Source: Kalaharituber pfeilii (lineage: Eukaryota > Ascomycota > Pezizomycetes > Pezizales > Pezizaceae). Taken from it: a stretch of DNA of 64,000 nt. The translations under genes were made by a program, and so were the position numbers. The stretch's first letter is position 1. Each line of letters opens with the position of its first letter. The stretch lies in contig WHUZ01000010.1 of the NCBI GenBank assembly GCA_015179045.1, forward strand, positions 620,001 to 684,000, in the 5' to 3' direction. The notes under the pieces were generated by a model that worked only from the letters and a program-made list of their open reading frames with translations, did no database searches and was not told the DNA's origin. Shown piece by piece: positions 32,630 through 42,559 of the stretch.

Positions 32630-32918
32630 TGTCGCAAACCTGGAGAGGGCCTTGGCATTGCACGTGACCTGGTAAAGGAAGGCCAGAGGAGAGGGTACTA
32701 GAAGGTTCGGCGGGTTGACGAACTGGGAAACTACCAAAAGAGGAAGTGGGCACTTGAGAATTACGGGTATATCAAGAGGGCGGGGAGGAGGCCTTCCCTG
32801 TAGCACAAAGCACACAATACAATCATCGTGACAAGGTTGAAGAAAGTCAGATCCCTAGACCTCGTTCAATTCCAGTGATTTACTCCTTCTTCCCTCTAGT
32901 CCACTTTCCTCCTCGACA
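32630..32918 (+). mobile_element. Solo LTR inside the transposon terminus
   Basis: This 289-bp unit begins TGTCGCAAACC and ends CCTCGACA (TGTCG/CGACA inverted termini), flanked by GCGC (32626-32629, 32919-32922). It belongs to the same family as the LTR at 28299-28558. It lies between the two copies of the terminal 18-mer. Confidence 0.9.
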
Positions 32919-33048
32919 GCGCAATATCCCGGTAGCGTGCATTAGTTTAGGGTAAGAACAACTTAGAAAATAACCTTAATGGTAGTCAGCGTCTGGTTAC
33001 GAGACTACCTTAATGGTTAATTATCTAATTGTCATTCCATGACGCTTT

Positions 33049-34846
33049 GAATTTGTGCGACTTCTGTTGGGGTCAAATTTTCCACGAATGATACCCCCGG
33101 AAGGTTAGTAACACGGGAAGCGGGAATCACCTTACCTCCCCATTCGCGCTTAGGCTTACCAAGATGACGTGATAGCGCATCCGCAACAATATTGTCTTCG
33201 CCGCGGATGGCTGAAAAGCGGAGGGGCACCGAAAGAAGTAACTCTGTCCATCTGGCAAGGCGGTCATTTGAGATTTCCATGGTAACTCATTTCTGGACCA
33301 CGGAGTTATCGGAAAGGATCGTGACTCTCTTGCCAGAGAAGAATTCAACGTCGGATTGCTTCCACCACGGCGAAAAGTTCCCGTTGCTCCGTTGGCCAAG
33401 ATAGCTCTGCTCCGTGGAAACTTCCCGATGCCCATGCGACAGGCAGGCCTGTGAGGTCATGTGTGAAAACCCCCCCCCAGGCCACGTCTGACGCATCGCA
33501 TACGTAGAAAAGTTCCTCATTTGGGTTGAAGCTGGTGAGCTCGGTTGCGTTGGCGAGCTCTGTCTTGACGGAATTGAGAGATTTGAGCAATTCGGGTGTC
33601 ACTTCGATTTTTTGGGATGGTTTTTGATTGAATATCTTAGTGACCGGCCGCATTATTTCGGACATGATGGGGACATGAAGGCGGTAGAAGTTCACCATGC
33701 CGTGGAAGCGCATCCATTGTTTGATGGTTTCCGGGAGCTTGAAGTCGAGAATTCCTTGGAGGTTGGAATTCATCGGCTTGTAGCTACCGTTCCCACAGAT
33801 GTGAAACCCTAAAAGTCGACGGCGTTGGCTTTAATCAAACATTTCTCCGGTTTTACATGGAAACTGTTTGCCTCAAGTTTAGCCAGGACTCGTTGAAGGA
33901 TTTCATCATGTTCTCTTTCAGTATTGGCGTAGATTAAAATGTCATCAAGGTAAACCTTCACGCCGCCAAGCTGGATCTCCTCGGCCAGGATATTTTGCAT
34001 CAGGGCCTGCATAGCTCCCGGTGGACCAGAAAGACCAGAGGGCATCACCAACCATTCGAAGCACCCGAGTTCGGGTACCGAAAAGGCGGTGTACCTTATG
34101 GAATCTGGGTGCATCCGGAGGTTGTGAAAGCCGGCCCTGAGGTCAAGTTTGGAAAAATACTTTGCCGAGCAGACTTGGCGTATGATAGGGAGGAGTTGGG
34201 GGAGGAGAGCAGGGAGTAAGGTCGTTACTAGGTTTAGTGCTCGGAAGTTGAACACGAACCTAGTTTTTGCGGCGCCCCTGGAGTCTGAGGAGTAGTCAGT
34301 TACAGGGAACACCGGAGCAGGGGGTACTTCTGGGTTCGCGCATCTTCGCACGAAACCCAGGGCAAGAAGTTCGTTAATGTGCTGGTGTAGTTTGGCCAGC
34401 ATAGAGTGGTCTCGAAGGGAAATGTCCTTCAATGGTTTTAGTTCCTCGACCGTTTTGATTTGCATGTCGAGGCCAGGGCGTGTCGGTGGCAGTTGGGTCG
34501 GTGGGTTGAATAGTTTCGGGAAACGGGCCAAAAGGTCCTGCGGAACAGAACCCATTGTCACCGCGGCCTTGGTAACGGCGTCTGTAGCAGAATTCTCTAC
34601 TACGGAGCTGATGTCACCGCCGCGAATGACGTTTCCCTTGGGTCCCAAGTGCAGGAGGGATTTCTGCCAATCAATGGTAGGATTAGCGGAAACCAACCAG
34701 TCAGCACCCAATAATACGTCTGCTACCGGCACTGCAGGTACGACGTAGAATTGGTGACTAAAGGTCACCCCTCCATGATTGATCGAAATTTCACAGCACT
34801 CTGTGCAATGAGTGATCATTCCATCGAAACCCCGGAAACTCACCGA
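33049..34846 (-). pseudogene. Gypsy-3 pol: protease end, RT, RNase H
   Basis: Reading leftward from the LINE insertion, the protease end is YVVPAVPVADVLLGADWLVS. RT follows with TRFVFNFRALN, YFSKLDLRAGFHNLRMHPDS (catalytic Asp), WLVMPSGLSGPPGAMQALMQ and VYLDDILIYANTEREHDEIL (catalytic DD). RNase H has LFYVCDASDVAWGGVFTHDL, RELFAVVEAIRR, VTILSDNSVVQK and IRGEDNIVADALSRHL. A frameshift near 33790 and another near 33350 break the frame, as does a TGA at 33287-33289 where TGG (Trp) is expected before VTMEISNDRLARWTE. Integrase is absent: RNase H runs straight into the LTR. It would have copied the element's RNA. Confidence 0.85.
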
Positions 34847-34985
34847 TTTTTTTTTTTTTTTTTTTTATATATCATTTATCGCTTACCGCCCTGTGGGCTA
34901 TGGCGATGTGTTAGGTACATGTGATCAACAGGAACTAAATGAGATAGAGAAAATAAAATACTGGCACACTGAAATGTAACTGAAG

Positions 34986-36310
34986 TCACCCTCCGTCCTC
35001 TTCCATCATCTCCATCAGCCCCTGTAGTGGGTCACCTTCTCCTTCCCTGCACTTTGGGGGTTTTCTTATTGCTGCCATGCCCCCAGGCCATTTCTTCTGC
35101 CACACTCTACACCCCTCCAGTAAATGTCCGGTGGTCTCCTCCGCCTCCCCGCACCACCTACACCCTGGGTCTGTCGCCTCCCCTATGTGATGTCTCCATG
35201 CGCGTCGTCCCTTCGCCCCCAACAGTCCCGCTAGTCTCGATGCTCGCGCGCCGAGTCTCTCCAGAGGTCGGTATGTCAGACCCAGTCTATTCCTTTCTCG
35301 TGCTCTCTCTCGCTTTGCCTCCTGTCTTATCCCCGCTTCTGTCACCACCTCTGCCGCGCATTGTAGCGCTGTCCCTATTCTCGCTGCCTCATCTGCTGCT
35401 TCATTTACTGGTATACTTTTGTGACTTTTCACCCACATCACAGCCATGTCTAGGTCTCCCCTATCCAGTCGCCTTTTCCAGGCTTCCCTGAGTCTCCTCG
35501 TCGCCCCGTCTGGTGTTGGGAGTCCCTTTGCTATTGCTGACATCCTGGATATCGCGAACTTGGAATCTGTGATGATGAGTAGCTCTCCTTCCATCCTTTC
35601 TGCAGCCTCGCTGATCGCATATATCTCCGCATCGTTGACAGTAGCCTGGGCTCCCAGATATATCGAATCCTTCTCTCCTCCCATTGATATACCTGCTCCG
35701 GCCTTCTCTCCGATCATGCTACCGTCTGTGTATGCTGTAATCCATCCTTCTTCCACTGTGTCATCTATGTGTCTTCTCCACTCTGCCACCTCCGCGTCTC
35801 TGGTCAAGGTCGGTAGGATCACTAAAGGCAATTCCCCCCCGTGTTGGAAGTTCCCTCTTAAGTACGTGCTCTCCAAGTCTTTTCTTCGTATCTCCTCTTC
35901 TTCGAACCGGAGTGCCCTTGCTTCTACCCGCTCAGCCTCAGCTCTCACGAAGGTCTCTATCGACTCCAAGTTCGCCAGGCCTTCAACCACCTCTCTTCTC
36001 GTCCCCCATGGCGCCCGAATTATGCCTCGTGTGACAGTATATTGCCACTTCTCCAGGTCCCTTAGCTTTCGTTCTTTTGGAGCTCCGTGAGCGTAGTCGC
36101 TCCAGGCCCACGCCTTCCACGTCGCGATATTCCTGGCGATGCTTGTGTATAGCTGGCGCTGTTTCGCTGGGTGTAACTTTGTGAGTCTTGCTGCTGTCGC
36201 CCATGCCGCTTTGCCCAGTCTGAGTCTTTTCTGGTGGTGTTCGTCAAATTTCAGCTCCCAGTCTACATGTAATCCGACTAGCCTGTAGGTTGGACCCTTG
36301 AATCCGACAA
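34986..36310 (-). CDS. LINE ORF2 C-terminal part: RNase H and zinc motif
   Basis: This continues the RT frame after a shift near 36312 (the alternative frame reads LIVGFKGPTYRLVGLHVDWE). RNase H: WITAYTDGSMIGEKAGAGIS (Asp), TVNDAEIYAISEAAE (Glu), LLIITDSKFAISRM (Asp), VMWVKSHKSIPVNEAADEAA (WVKxH and a catalytic Asp). The C-terminus PGCRWCGEAEETTGHLLEGC is the C-x2-C...H...C motif, followed by QKKWPGGMAAIRKPPK and the stop at 34986. RNase H in Tad-type LINEs removes the RNA template during second-strand synthesis. All catalytic residues are present; only the upstream frameshift would prevent expression. Confidence 0.85.
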
Positions 36311-36311
36311 T

Positions 36312-38346
36312 GAGTCTCGGACTTTCCCGGGTCTACCTGATATCCCTCCTCTGCCGCGTCTCTTTCCAGCAACCTTCGATGTTCTTTGATCTTTTTCCTT
36401 AGTCGGTTTATGTTGGAATCGGAGATAATGCTATGAAAGTCATCGACATAGGAACTCGTGAAATTTCTTTCAGCCACCATTTCCGCCACGGGGGCTATTG
36501 CTACCAAAAAAAGGACTGGGGATAAAGGAGAGCCCTGTGGAGTGCCATCTGTCATATGGTGCTGCGCCCGTTTTTTGCCATCCCATATCATGTTGAACTT
36601 GCACGATCTGAGAAAGGAATCCACGAAAGCTGCCAGGTTTGGGCATGTGTGTTTCAGACGCTCCACCACCTTCCTTCTCCTAACAAAGTTGAAAGCCGAC
36701 TTAATATCGTCACCCACCATTGCTACCCAGTTCCCTTCTTTGAGTCTCCGGTCTATCTCCTTTAGAGTCTGCCTCTGTAGGTCTTCCGCTCCTCTATGTG
36801 GTCTTCCACCAAGCTGCGTGTCATGAAAAAGGTGGTCCTGCCGCTGTATCATGTCTGCTACAACCTTCTGTCCCAATTTTGCTACCGTGTTTAGGAGTGT
36901 GATTGGTCTCCAACTCCCCGGTAGCTCCCTTGGCTTGTTCTTCTTTCGTATCATTACCACATCGAAGCCTCTCGCGAAGTCATATACTCCATTTATATAT
37001 CCTACTATCCTTTCCCGCAGGCCCCAGTATAGAGTTGTACCCCGCAGTAGTTTCAATAATCTGTATTGGACCCCGTCTGGTCCTGGAGCCGACCGAGACT
37101 TCGTTTTGCTTAAGGCTCTATCGATGGCATGCCTCGTCTCTTCCCTATCCAGAGTTATACCTTCTGGGCACAACGGAGTCTCCAGTTTCTCATCTGTATA
37201 TATGAAGTGTCTCTCCACTAAGGCGTCCGCTATCTCTTGGTCTGTGCCTGGAATGCCCATTAGATCGCGTTTCCGGAATGGGTCTCTTGCTATGCGAAAG
37301 ATGTCCCATGGAGATGTTATTCTGTCCTCTTCCAGGAAGTTCACCCAATGCTGTTTTTTTTTTTTTTCCCTTATTATGTCTCTCAGGAGCCGTCTCGCTT
37401 TGATTTTACTTTCGTAGTCGAATCCATTCTGCTTGCGTAAAATGTACCTAGTCATTTTGCGAGCCTCCTTCACTTCCTTGTCGAACCACCTTTTGGACCT
37501 GTTGCTGATTCGTGCTTTCTTTGTGAACCGCGCTGTGAGGTCTCTTAATATCTCGTATGGGTCAGTACCTTCCGGAAGTGGTTTGTTGCCCCATTTTTCT
37601 ACGTATTCCTCCCACCTCTCCCAGTCAGTTACGGTTATAGTCCTAAATTGATTCATATCTGTGTCTTTCAAGTACCCATAGACCATCGCATGATCTGCCC
37701 CCGCAACCCATGTTAGCCCGCCAGTCTCCCATTCTCCTCTCCTTGCGAAGACCAGGTCCAGCAGGGCTGTGCGTGTTTCTCCCTCTACCGTCCTTGTCCA
37801 CGTCTTAGTCTTCTTATCTAGTTGCTGTTCTAGTCCTAGTGTCCTCATGTTGTCTCTTAGTATTCTTCCTCTTCCATCTTGTTTTGATGACCACTCCATA
37901 TGGTGACTGTTGCAGTCTCCGATAAGTAGGTCTGTCATGCCGACCTTGTCTAGTTCCACCGTTATGTCTGTGTCCTTGTTTCAATATACTCCTGTTACCG
38001 TCCTTCCGTTGACCTTAACTGTCGCATGTCTCTCCCCTCCCTCCACTTTCACACTCCCTAATAGCTCCTTTCTGACATAGGCTGTTAAACCTCCCATTTT
38101 AGTTGGTCTATGAATCGTTGTGAATGCCGGATGGAAGGTTGTCCCTCCTCCTGGTGCCCTCCATGCCTCTCCAATAAATATAATATCAATCTCTCTGTCG
38201 GCCGCCTCCCCACTGCCTTGCCCACATTTTGGTAGGCTATCCTTAACATGGTGCCCTTCCCTTCCCTGGTGCCCCACGGGGACGAAAGTGTTGTTGTTCC
38301 TCAGTCTTTTTCGGAATCCAATTGGCCTTCTGAAGTGGCCTTCCAC
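36312..38346 (-). pseudogene. LINE ORF2: endonuclease and reverse transcriptase
   Basis: The frame starts about 38346, overlapping the end of ORF1. It contains the APE-type endonuclease (IDIIFIGEAWRAPGG; LLIGDCNSHHMEW; AGADHAMVYGYL with the terminal Asp-His) and the RT: TKSRSAPGPDGVQYRLLKLL, PRELPGSWRPITLLNTVAKL, WVAMVGDDIKSAFNFVRRRK, DGTPQGSPLSPVLFLVAIAP and SSYVDDFHSII with the YVDD active site. A TGA at 37981-37983 interrupts the endonuclease between VTGVY and NKDTDI; the frame is otherwise open. Endonuclease nicks the target and RT primes on the nick. The frame then shifts into the RNase H part. The N-terminal catalytic Asn/Glu region lies at the overlap with ORF1 and is harder to judge. 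Confidence 0.9.
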
Positions 38347-39601
38347 ACAACGGGTGGTGGTCGTTGATCATTTTGCAGCATGGGCAGCTCTGCTTCCATC
38401 CTCCATTAAGGTTGACTACTTCTTCTGTCTCCCTTCTTCTTGGGGAGCTCTTCACCCAATCCGGTAGGTTGCGCTGCTTCGGGATCCATTCAATCACCTG
38501 TCCTACTTGGAAGTGCACACAATAGCCTTCCGAGTCAGTGTATCGATATCGTCGTGCCCTCCCTGAACTCTCCTTGCCAATATCTTCCCTCAGGTAGCAC
38601 TTGAGTCTTCCTCCTCGAAACTTCAGCCCCTCTCTCAACACTTCCACCACGTTATCAGTCACAAAGATTGAAAAAGCTGGATTGCCGTTTCTGGGTGTAA
38701 TCTGCTTTACTGTTAATCTTCTTGCTTCTCTGGGTCCCACCGTCCCCTGGTTTTCTTCCCTCAAGTCTCTTCCTACTCTTGTAGGTGATTCCGCCATGTT
38801 TAGATCGAACGTGACTAGTTCCACCATCCTTTTGTCCCAGTCTGCCTTGGCCTGTGATCCAGCCTTCCGTATTGCCTCCTGTACGGCATCTAACTTTCTT
38901 GGTCCCTCCTTGGTATCGGTGTCTGCCATCAAGAGAATCCTTTCATGTGGAAATTCTTTGTCTAGAATTACTCTTCTTATCTGATATGGAGCCGATTTGC
39001 CGAGATGTCCATTTGCTTTGATTCTGAAGTCCTCAAGTGCCTTGTTTGCTTCTCTTGGGTTGATGCAACTCTCTTGCCAGTTCGGAGCACCATGCAGCCG
39101 CGCCTGCCACAGGTCCTTCGTTCTCCATGGGTTGACCGGCTCTACCTTCTTCTTCTGACTCCTTTCGCGAATGTCCACTATTGATGCGTTCCCCGATTCC
39201 GCTGCTATTCTAGCATACGTTTTTTGTCCCTTTGGTGTTGTATCCTTGAGTGTGTCATTGGCCGGAGCTGTCTGTCTGCCACCAATCTCAGCTGCCACTT
39301 TGGCGTATGTCTTGGGTCCCCTCGGCACCGGAGCTGTCTGTCTGCCACTAATCTCAGCTGCCACTTTGGCGTATGTGTTGGGTCCCCTCGACACAGCGTT
39401 CTTGGGCCCCGTCGGGGCATTCTCGGGTGCAGCGTTCTTTGGCGGTGTGTTCTTGGTTAGGGCGTCCTCTGGTGCCTTCCGCGTGGCCGGAGTTGTTTGT
39501 GTCCTTGTCGGAGTTGTTTGTGTCCTTTCCGGTACTTCCTGATGCTCTAGTGGTGCCGTCGAAGCAGGTGTATCTTGTGGCAGTGGTGGGGCATCTGTCA
39601 T
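38243..39601 (-). CDS. LINE ORF1, C-terminal 452 codons
   Basis: Residues 1-75 are Thr/Pro/Ala-rich. About residues 75-140 contain three repeats of GPKTYAKVAAEIGGRQTAP-like sequence, 20-22 residues each. The conserved core follows with NWQESCINPREANKALEDFR, PYQIRRVILDKEFPHERILL and FDLNMAESPTRVGRDL. A CCHC-type knuckle CPCCKMINDHHPLC (C-x2-C-x5-H-x3-C) lies near residue 415. ORF1 proteins of this class bind LINE RNA and form the particle. The stop at 38243 overlaps the start of ORF2 by about 100 nt in another frame, so ORF2 may be made by reinitiation or frameshift. Confidence 0.85.
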   Translation of the reverse strand: MTDAPPLPQDTPASTAPLEHQEVPERTQTTPTRTQTTPATRKAPEDALTKNTPPKNAAPENAPTGPKNAVSRGPNTYAKVAAEISGRQTAPVPRGPKTYAKVAAEIGGRQTAPANDTLKDTTPKGQKTYARIAAESGNASIVDIRERSQKKKVEPVNPWRTKDLWQARLHGAPNWQESCINPREANKALEDFRIKANGHLGKSAPYQIRRVILDKEFPHERILLMADTDTKEGPRKLDAVQEAIRKAGSQAKADWDKRMVELVTFDLNMAESPTRVGRDLREENQGTVGPREARRLTVKQITPRNGNPAFSIFVTDNVVEVLREGLKFRGGRLKCYLREDIGKESSGRARRYRYTDSEGYCVHFQVGQVIEWIPKQRNLPDWVKSSPRRRETEEVVNLNGGWKQSCPCCKMINDHHPLCGRPLQKANWIPKKTEEQQHFRPRGAPGKGRAPC

Positions 39602-39611
39602 CGGAATGTCG

Positions 39612-41063
39612 TTAACCTCTCTCTCGCCATCTCCGTTCCCAGTAGCGTTGCTGCTCCTCTGTTCTCATCTTATCCTTTCTCTTCTCTTCTAGCTGGGGAC
39701 TCCTCCTCTTCTTCTTCGGCAGCTCCTCTCTCTCTTCCTCGCTCCTCTCGACTCGCCCACTCGCTTCCTGCTCCATCTCTCTACCTTTCCCCTTCTCTCG
39801 TACGCTCCCCCCTCCCTCTTCTCCCTCTCGTGTCTGCTTACCCCGCTTTGCTTCTTCCTCCGCTCGTATCAACTCCTCTGGCCACTCTGGTATAACGACT
39901 ACTCTGTCCTCTATACTCTTTAGCCTCTCGACGGCTTGCACTATCGCCCCTGTTCAACTCTTCAGCCCTCCCTGTTGGATCTTCAATATGTCCTGTATGC
40001 CATATAGCTGGACTTCCATCTCTTTCGTTACTTCCTTGATGATCCTATCTCTCTCCTTGGCTAGTTGGTTGACGACAGTGTACTTCATTCGTTCCTCAAG
40101 TATCTGTATCCTTGCCCTTAGCTCACCCAGGTCGTTGCCCGCCTCTTCTTCTACCATATGTCCTCCCTTTCTTGTCTGATTCTCCTTCCATCCCCAGTAC
40201 TCCTCCGCCATCCTTTCTGTCCATTCCCTGAGGTCTTGGTCAGTCTCCCTCCTTCATCTTGCCAGCCCAAATCTCCTTTCCAGTCCACGGAGTGCTTCGG
40301 CTGTCGACGCTCCCATATATCTCGCCGTCTCTGGTTTCACCCGCCCTGCTTCCATTTTCTCCACCCAGCTTCTAGCTTGTCTCACTGCTCCGTTGCACGT
40401 ATCAATCAAAAAACCTTCTTCATGTTCTTGGTCATCCACGTCTGGTGTCTTAGGTCTGTCTGGCGTAGGAGGCCTGATGCCCGTGGGCTGTGTATATCCC
40501 CAGCTGTCCCCCCTCTCCCACATTTTTTGTGGTGTCTCTGGTGACACTGTTGCCTCCGAAGTCATGCTCTCTCGATCACTGTCTTCTTCCTCTACCGTGG
40601 TTTGTCTCGACCCCGATGTCCTCGGAATTGTCTGTTTGATGTCTCTTTTTCTATCCTTAACGACTATTGTTTCGTATATTTGATCTTCCGGTTTTCTGTC
40701 ATCTAGCGCCTTGCTCTTCTTGATGAAGTCAATTATCTGCTGGGTGTCGACATCTCCACGTTCAATATCCTGCATGCTGATCTCCTTCTCTGTCACTGTA
40801 TAGTCCTCTCCGTCTCTTACCTCCCCCCTTGCTACTGCCTCTTCTATGGCATGTTCTAGCTTCTTCTTCAATCCGTCCTTGATGGAGTGTTGAATAATGT
40901 CGTGAAACTTATGTAGTGTCCATTGTCTGTCCTGTGCGATAAACTTGAGGTTCTCATGGGCTTTCCAATTTAGAACCATGTAGAATTCCACTTTGTTGAC
41001 CTTATTCAGTCTCTTCTCCTTCTTCTTCCCCTCTGTCTTACTCGTCTGTCTTGTGTTCAGCAT
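39612..41063 (-). pseudogene. LINE ORF1, N-terminal part with two TGA codons
   Basis: One frame runs from ATG 41063 to 39612, broken by TGA at 40254-40256 and 39954-39956. The first 269 codons start MLNTRQTSKTEGKKKEKRLN and are charged, ending in RGLERRFGLAR. Next is a helical segment LGELRARIQILEERMKYTVV, then NQLAKERDRIIKEVTKEMEV with a coiled-coil heptad pattern. Last is a Glu/Lys-rich block. A frameshift near 39605 leads into the ORF1 part at 38243-39601. I infer one original ORF1 of about 930 residues: charged N-terminus, coiled coil, repeats, core, zinc knuckle. Both stops are TGA, as is the one in ORF2. Confidence 0.7.
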
Positions 41064-41188
41064 CGTCTCGTGACTGTGGCTTCGATGTGTGGCGTTGCTA
41101 CTATTGTCGTGGCTGTCAATGTGACAATAACTGTGGCTGTGTCGTTGCTATTGTCGTGGCTGTCGCTGTGGCAATGGTGTCGATCCTT

Positions 41189-41487
41189 CGGAAACTCACC
41201 GAGCACGGGCGCACCTCCACCTTGAGACGCCTCACCAGCGACTTAGCCACAAGGGAAACCGCTGCCCCACTGTCGACGAAGGCTACTATCTTGGTCTTCC
41301 CAATGTTGACTTTGAGTTTAAGGAAATGGGAAGCCGTGACGGAGGAAAGGATTTCCAGGACGGACATGGGGACAGCGGAGTAAGAAGGAACGCATGGCAA
41401 TCGCTGGCGGGTGATCAAGGCGTGGAACAGACTGGGGAGGAATCCCAGAATGTACCAAACGAGGGTCCAGAAAACAATTGAAGACAT
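41189..41487 (-). pseudogene. Gypsy-3 protease, N-terminal part
   Basis: The minus strand starts MSSIVFWTLVWYILGFLPSL, a hydrophobic segment of about 20 residues, and reaches VNIGKTKIVAFVDSGAAVSL with the retropepsin DSGA active site, then VAKSLVRRLKVEVRPCSVSF where the LINE interrupts. The rest of protease is at 34846. A membrane-like start directly before protease is unusual for gypsy; gag is missing upstream, so the ATG may not be the native start. Confidence 0.75.
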
Positions 41488-41725
41488 TGTTGTGCGAGGT
41501 TTATTTCTTTTTGTAGGGAAAACGCTTTAACTAATACTTAAGTCTAAATACAAGTCTTTATCCTTCCGACTTCATCAAAGCGTGAAGAGGGAAGGGAGAA
41601 AGACGAAGAAGAAGAGGAAAAGGTCGCCTCAAGTACGCCTTCCTGGCCCCCTATACCGACCTCACCGTGTTCCTTGACGGAGGCACATCGCCTGCTTCGG
41701 GGTTAACCCTAGCTGGGGTTGCCAG
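41488..41725. other. Gypsy-3 leader or LTR remnant
   Basis: No ORF of note. A minus-strand tract CCTTTTCCTCTTCTTCTTCG and AAATACAAG/AAGTATTAG stretches sit upstream of the protease frame. No LTR termini identified. Confidence 0.35.
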
Positions 41726-42490
41726 TTAAGTGACGAGGAGGCAAGGAGGATTGCCTCACAAACCCCCCCAGCCCCGGCAGACACACCGACAGACAGCACG
41801 TCCGCCACCACCCAAGACCCCAGAACATCGACACCAGCATCCAAACCACCGACACCAACAACCGGACCCCATCCTCGCCCCGGAACGAGGCCCCGCGCCC
41901 CAAAGCCAGACTCCACCCTCCGACCCGCCCCGACAACACCACTTCGAGACAAGGCATTGTCGTCCACGGCATAGCCCTAAGGAAAGACCTGGGAAATTTT
42001 TATTTTTTTTTATTTTTATTTCATTACTCGCATGCCGCCTGTAAGGCTATGGCGAGATTTCTTACTACATTAAATTTAACTACAATACCCGTTCCCATCC
42101 ATCCCTGTCAAGTTCATTCTCTCCCTGCCCATAACAGCACCTTGGCTATCTCCGCCCACCCCCCCCCTTTGGCTGTATCAGTCCTCCTGCCCCGTTTCTC
42201 AACCTGTCTTTCCACGGTTGGCAGCTGGTGGATAAATGCGTGACCTGGGAAATGTCAGAAGATGGTTGGAGGCGTCCAACAAAGACTTAGGCAAAATCAC
42301 AGGGATCAGATGGCTTCGGAAAAAGACAATCCTGGCAGAAGAAGGCAAGCAGACAAGCTCCGTGGTAGTTTACCTGGAAACACCAACGGAAACCGGGAAA
42401 GTTAGACTCGGAGGAAGGTGGTTACGGACAAGTGTGTACGAGAGAGGAAAGGAAAAGAGATTCAGCGGCGGGAAGGACCCTCTTTTATAG
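41726..42490 (+). pseudogene. Family-B ORF1-only element, coding part
   Basis: The plus strand encodes a Pro/Thr/Arg/His-rich N-terminus (PPQPRQTHRQTARPPPPKTP), then GIVVHGIALRKDL at 41957-41990, where a 244-bp tail element interrupts. It resumes at 42242 with DLGNVRRWLEASNKDLGKIT, GIRWLRKKTILAEEGKQTSS, VVVYLETPTETGKVRLGGRW and LRTSVYERGKEK, ending at a stop near 42490. The core matches 43629-44594 closely. Poly-Pro/Arg stretches suggest frame shifts in the N-terminal half. No tail is seen after 42490; an LTR-like segment follows instead. Confidence 0.75.
41998..42241 (-). mobile_element. Family-B tail element, 244 bp
   Basis: Exact 12-bp TSD GACCTGGGAAAT at 41986-41997 and 42242-42253. The sense hairpin is CTCGCCATAGCCTTACAGGC, GGCATGCGAGTAATGAAATA, with the inner stem changed from GCCC/GGGC to GCCT/AGGC. 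The upstream about 170 bp is pyrimidine-rich on the plus strand and is probably 3' UTR/ORF1 end. Confidence 0.92.
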
Positions 42491-42559
42491 AGAAATCCAG
42501 GCCGCTAGTCTGAACCCCAAAAACCTAAGACCTAAGCCCTAGAGTCCCCTACTGCGGTT

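Larger units (their letters stand above)
30440..32932 (-). mobile_element. Fot1/pogo-type DNA transposon
   Basis: Terminal inverted repeats start CCGGGATATTGCGCAC. At each end the 18-bp unit TACCGGGATATTGCGCAC is present twice in tandem (30438-30473; mirrored at 32606-32623 and 32919-32934). TA flanks the element (30438-30439, 32933-32934). A solo LTR sits inside the right terminus. Without it the element is about 2.2 kb, normal for Fot1-like elements with one transposase gene. Confidence 0.9.
30190..33048 (-). mobile_element. Gypsy-3 3' LTR, split by a Fot1 transposon
   Basis: Two blocks (about 33048-32936 and 30437-30190) join into one about 370-bp sequence that matches the plus-strand segment 45351-45505 plus 46195-46290. 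The minus-strand start is CGTCATGGAATGACAATTAG; the other copy has TGTCATGG, the expected LTR terminus. An extra about 35-bp direct duplication (ACGAGACTACCTTAATGG region) lies near 32975-33020. The LTR follows directly after RNase H codons, so the integrase region is deleted. Confidence 0.6.
34847..41188 (-). mobile_element. Family-B LINE, full length (6.3 kb)
   Basis: It inserted on the minus strand into the gypsy protease gene with an exact 14-bp TSD CGGAAACTCACCGA (34833-34846, 41189-41202). The order is a 5' UTR with GTCGTGGCTGTCGCTGTGG-type repeats (about 41090-41188), ORF1, then ORF2 (endonuclease, RT, RNase H, zinc motif). It ends in the hairpin ATCGCCATAGCCCACAGGGC, GGTAAGCGATAAATGATATA and poly(A). 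Layout and motifs fit the Tad clade. It is the only full-length LINE here and nearly intact: three in-frame TGA codons, one frameshift in ORF1 and one in ORF2. Confidence 0.93.

Noticed and set aside
37352..37370. T run inside the full-length LINE as another tail insertion
   Set aside because: No hairpin or TSD; the run codes for lysines (REKKKKQHW) in the RT frame.
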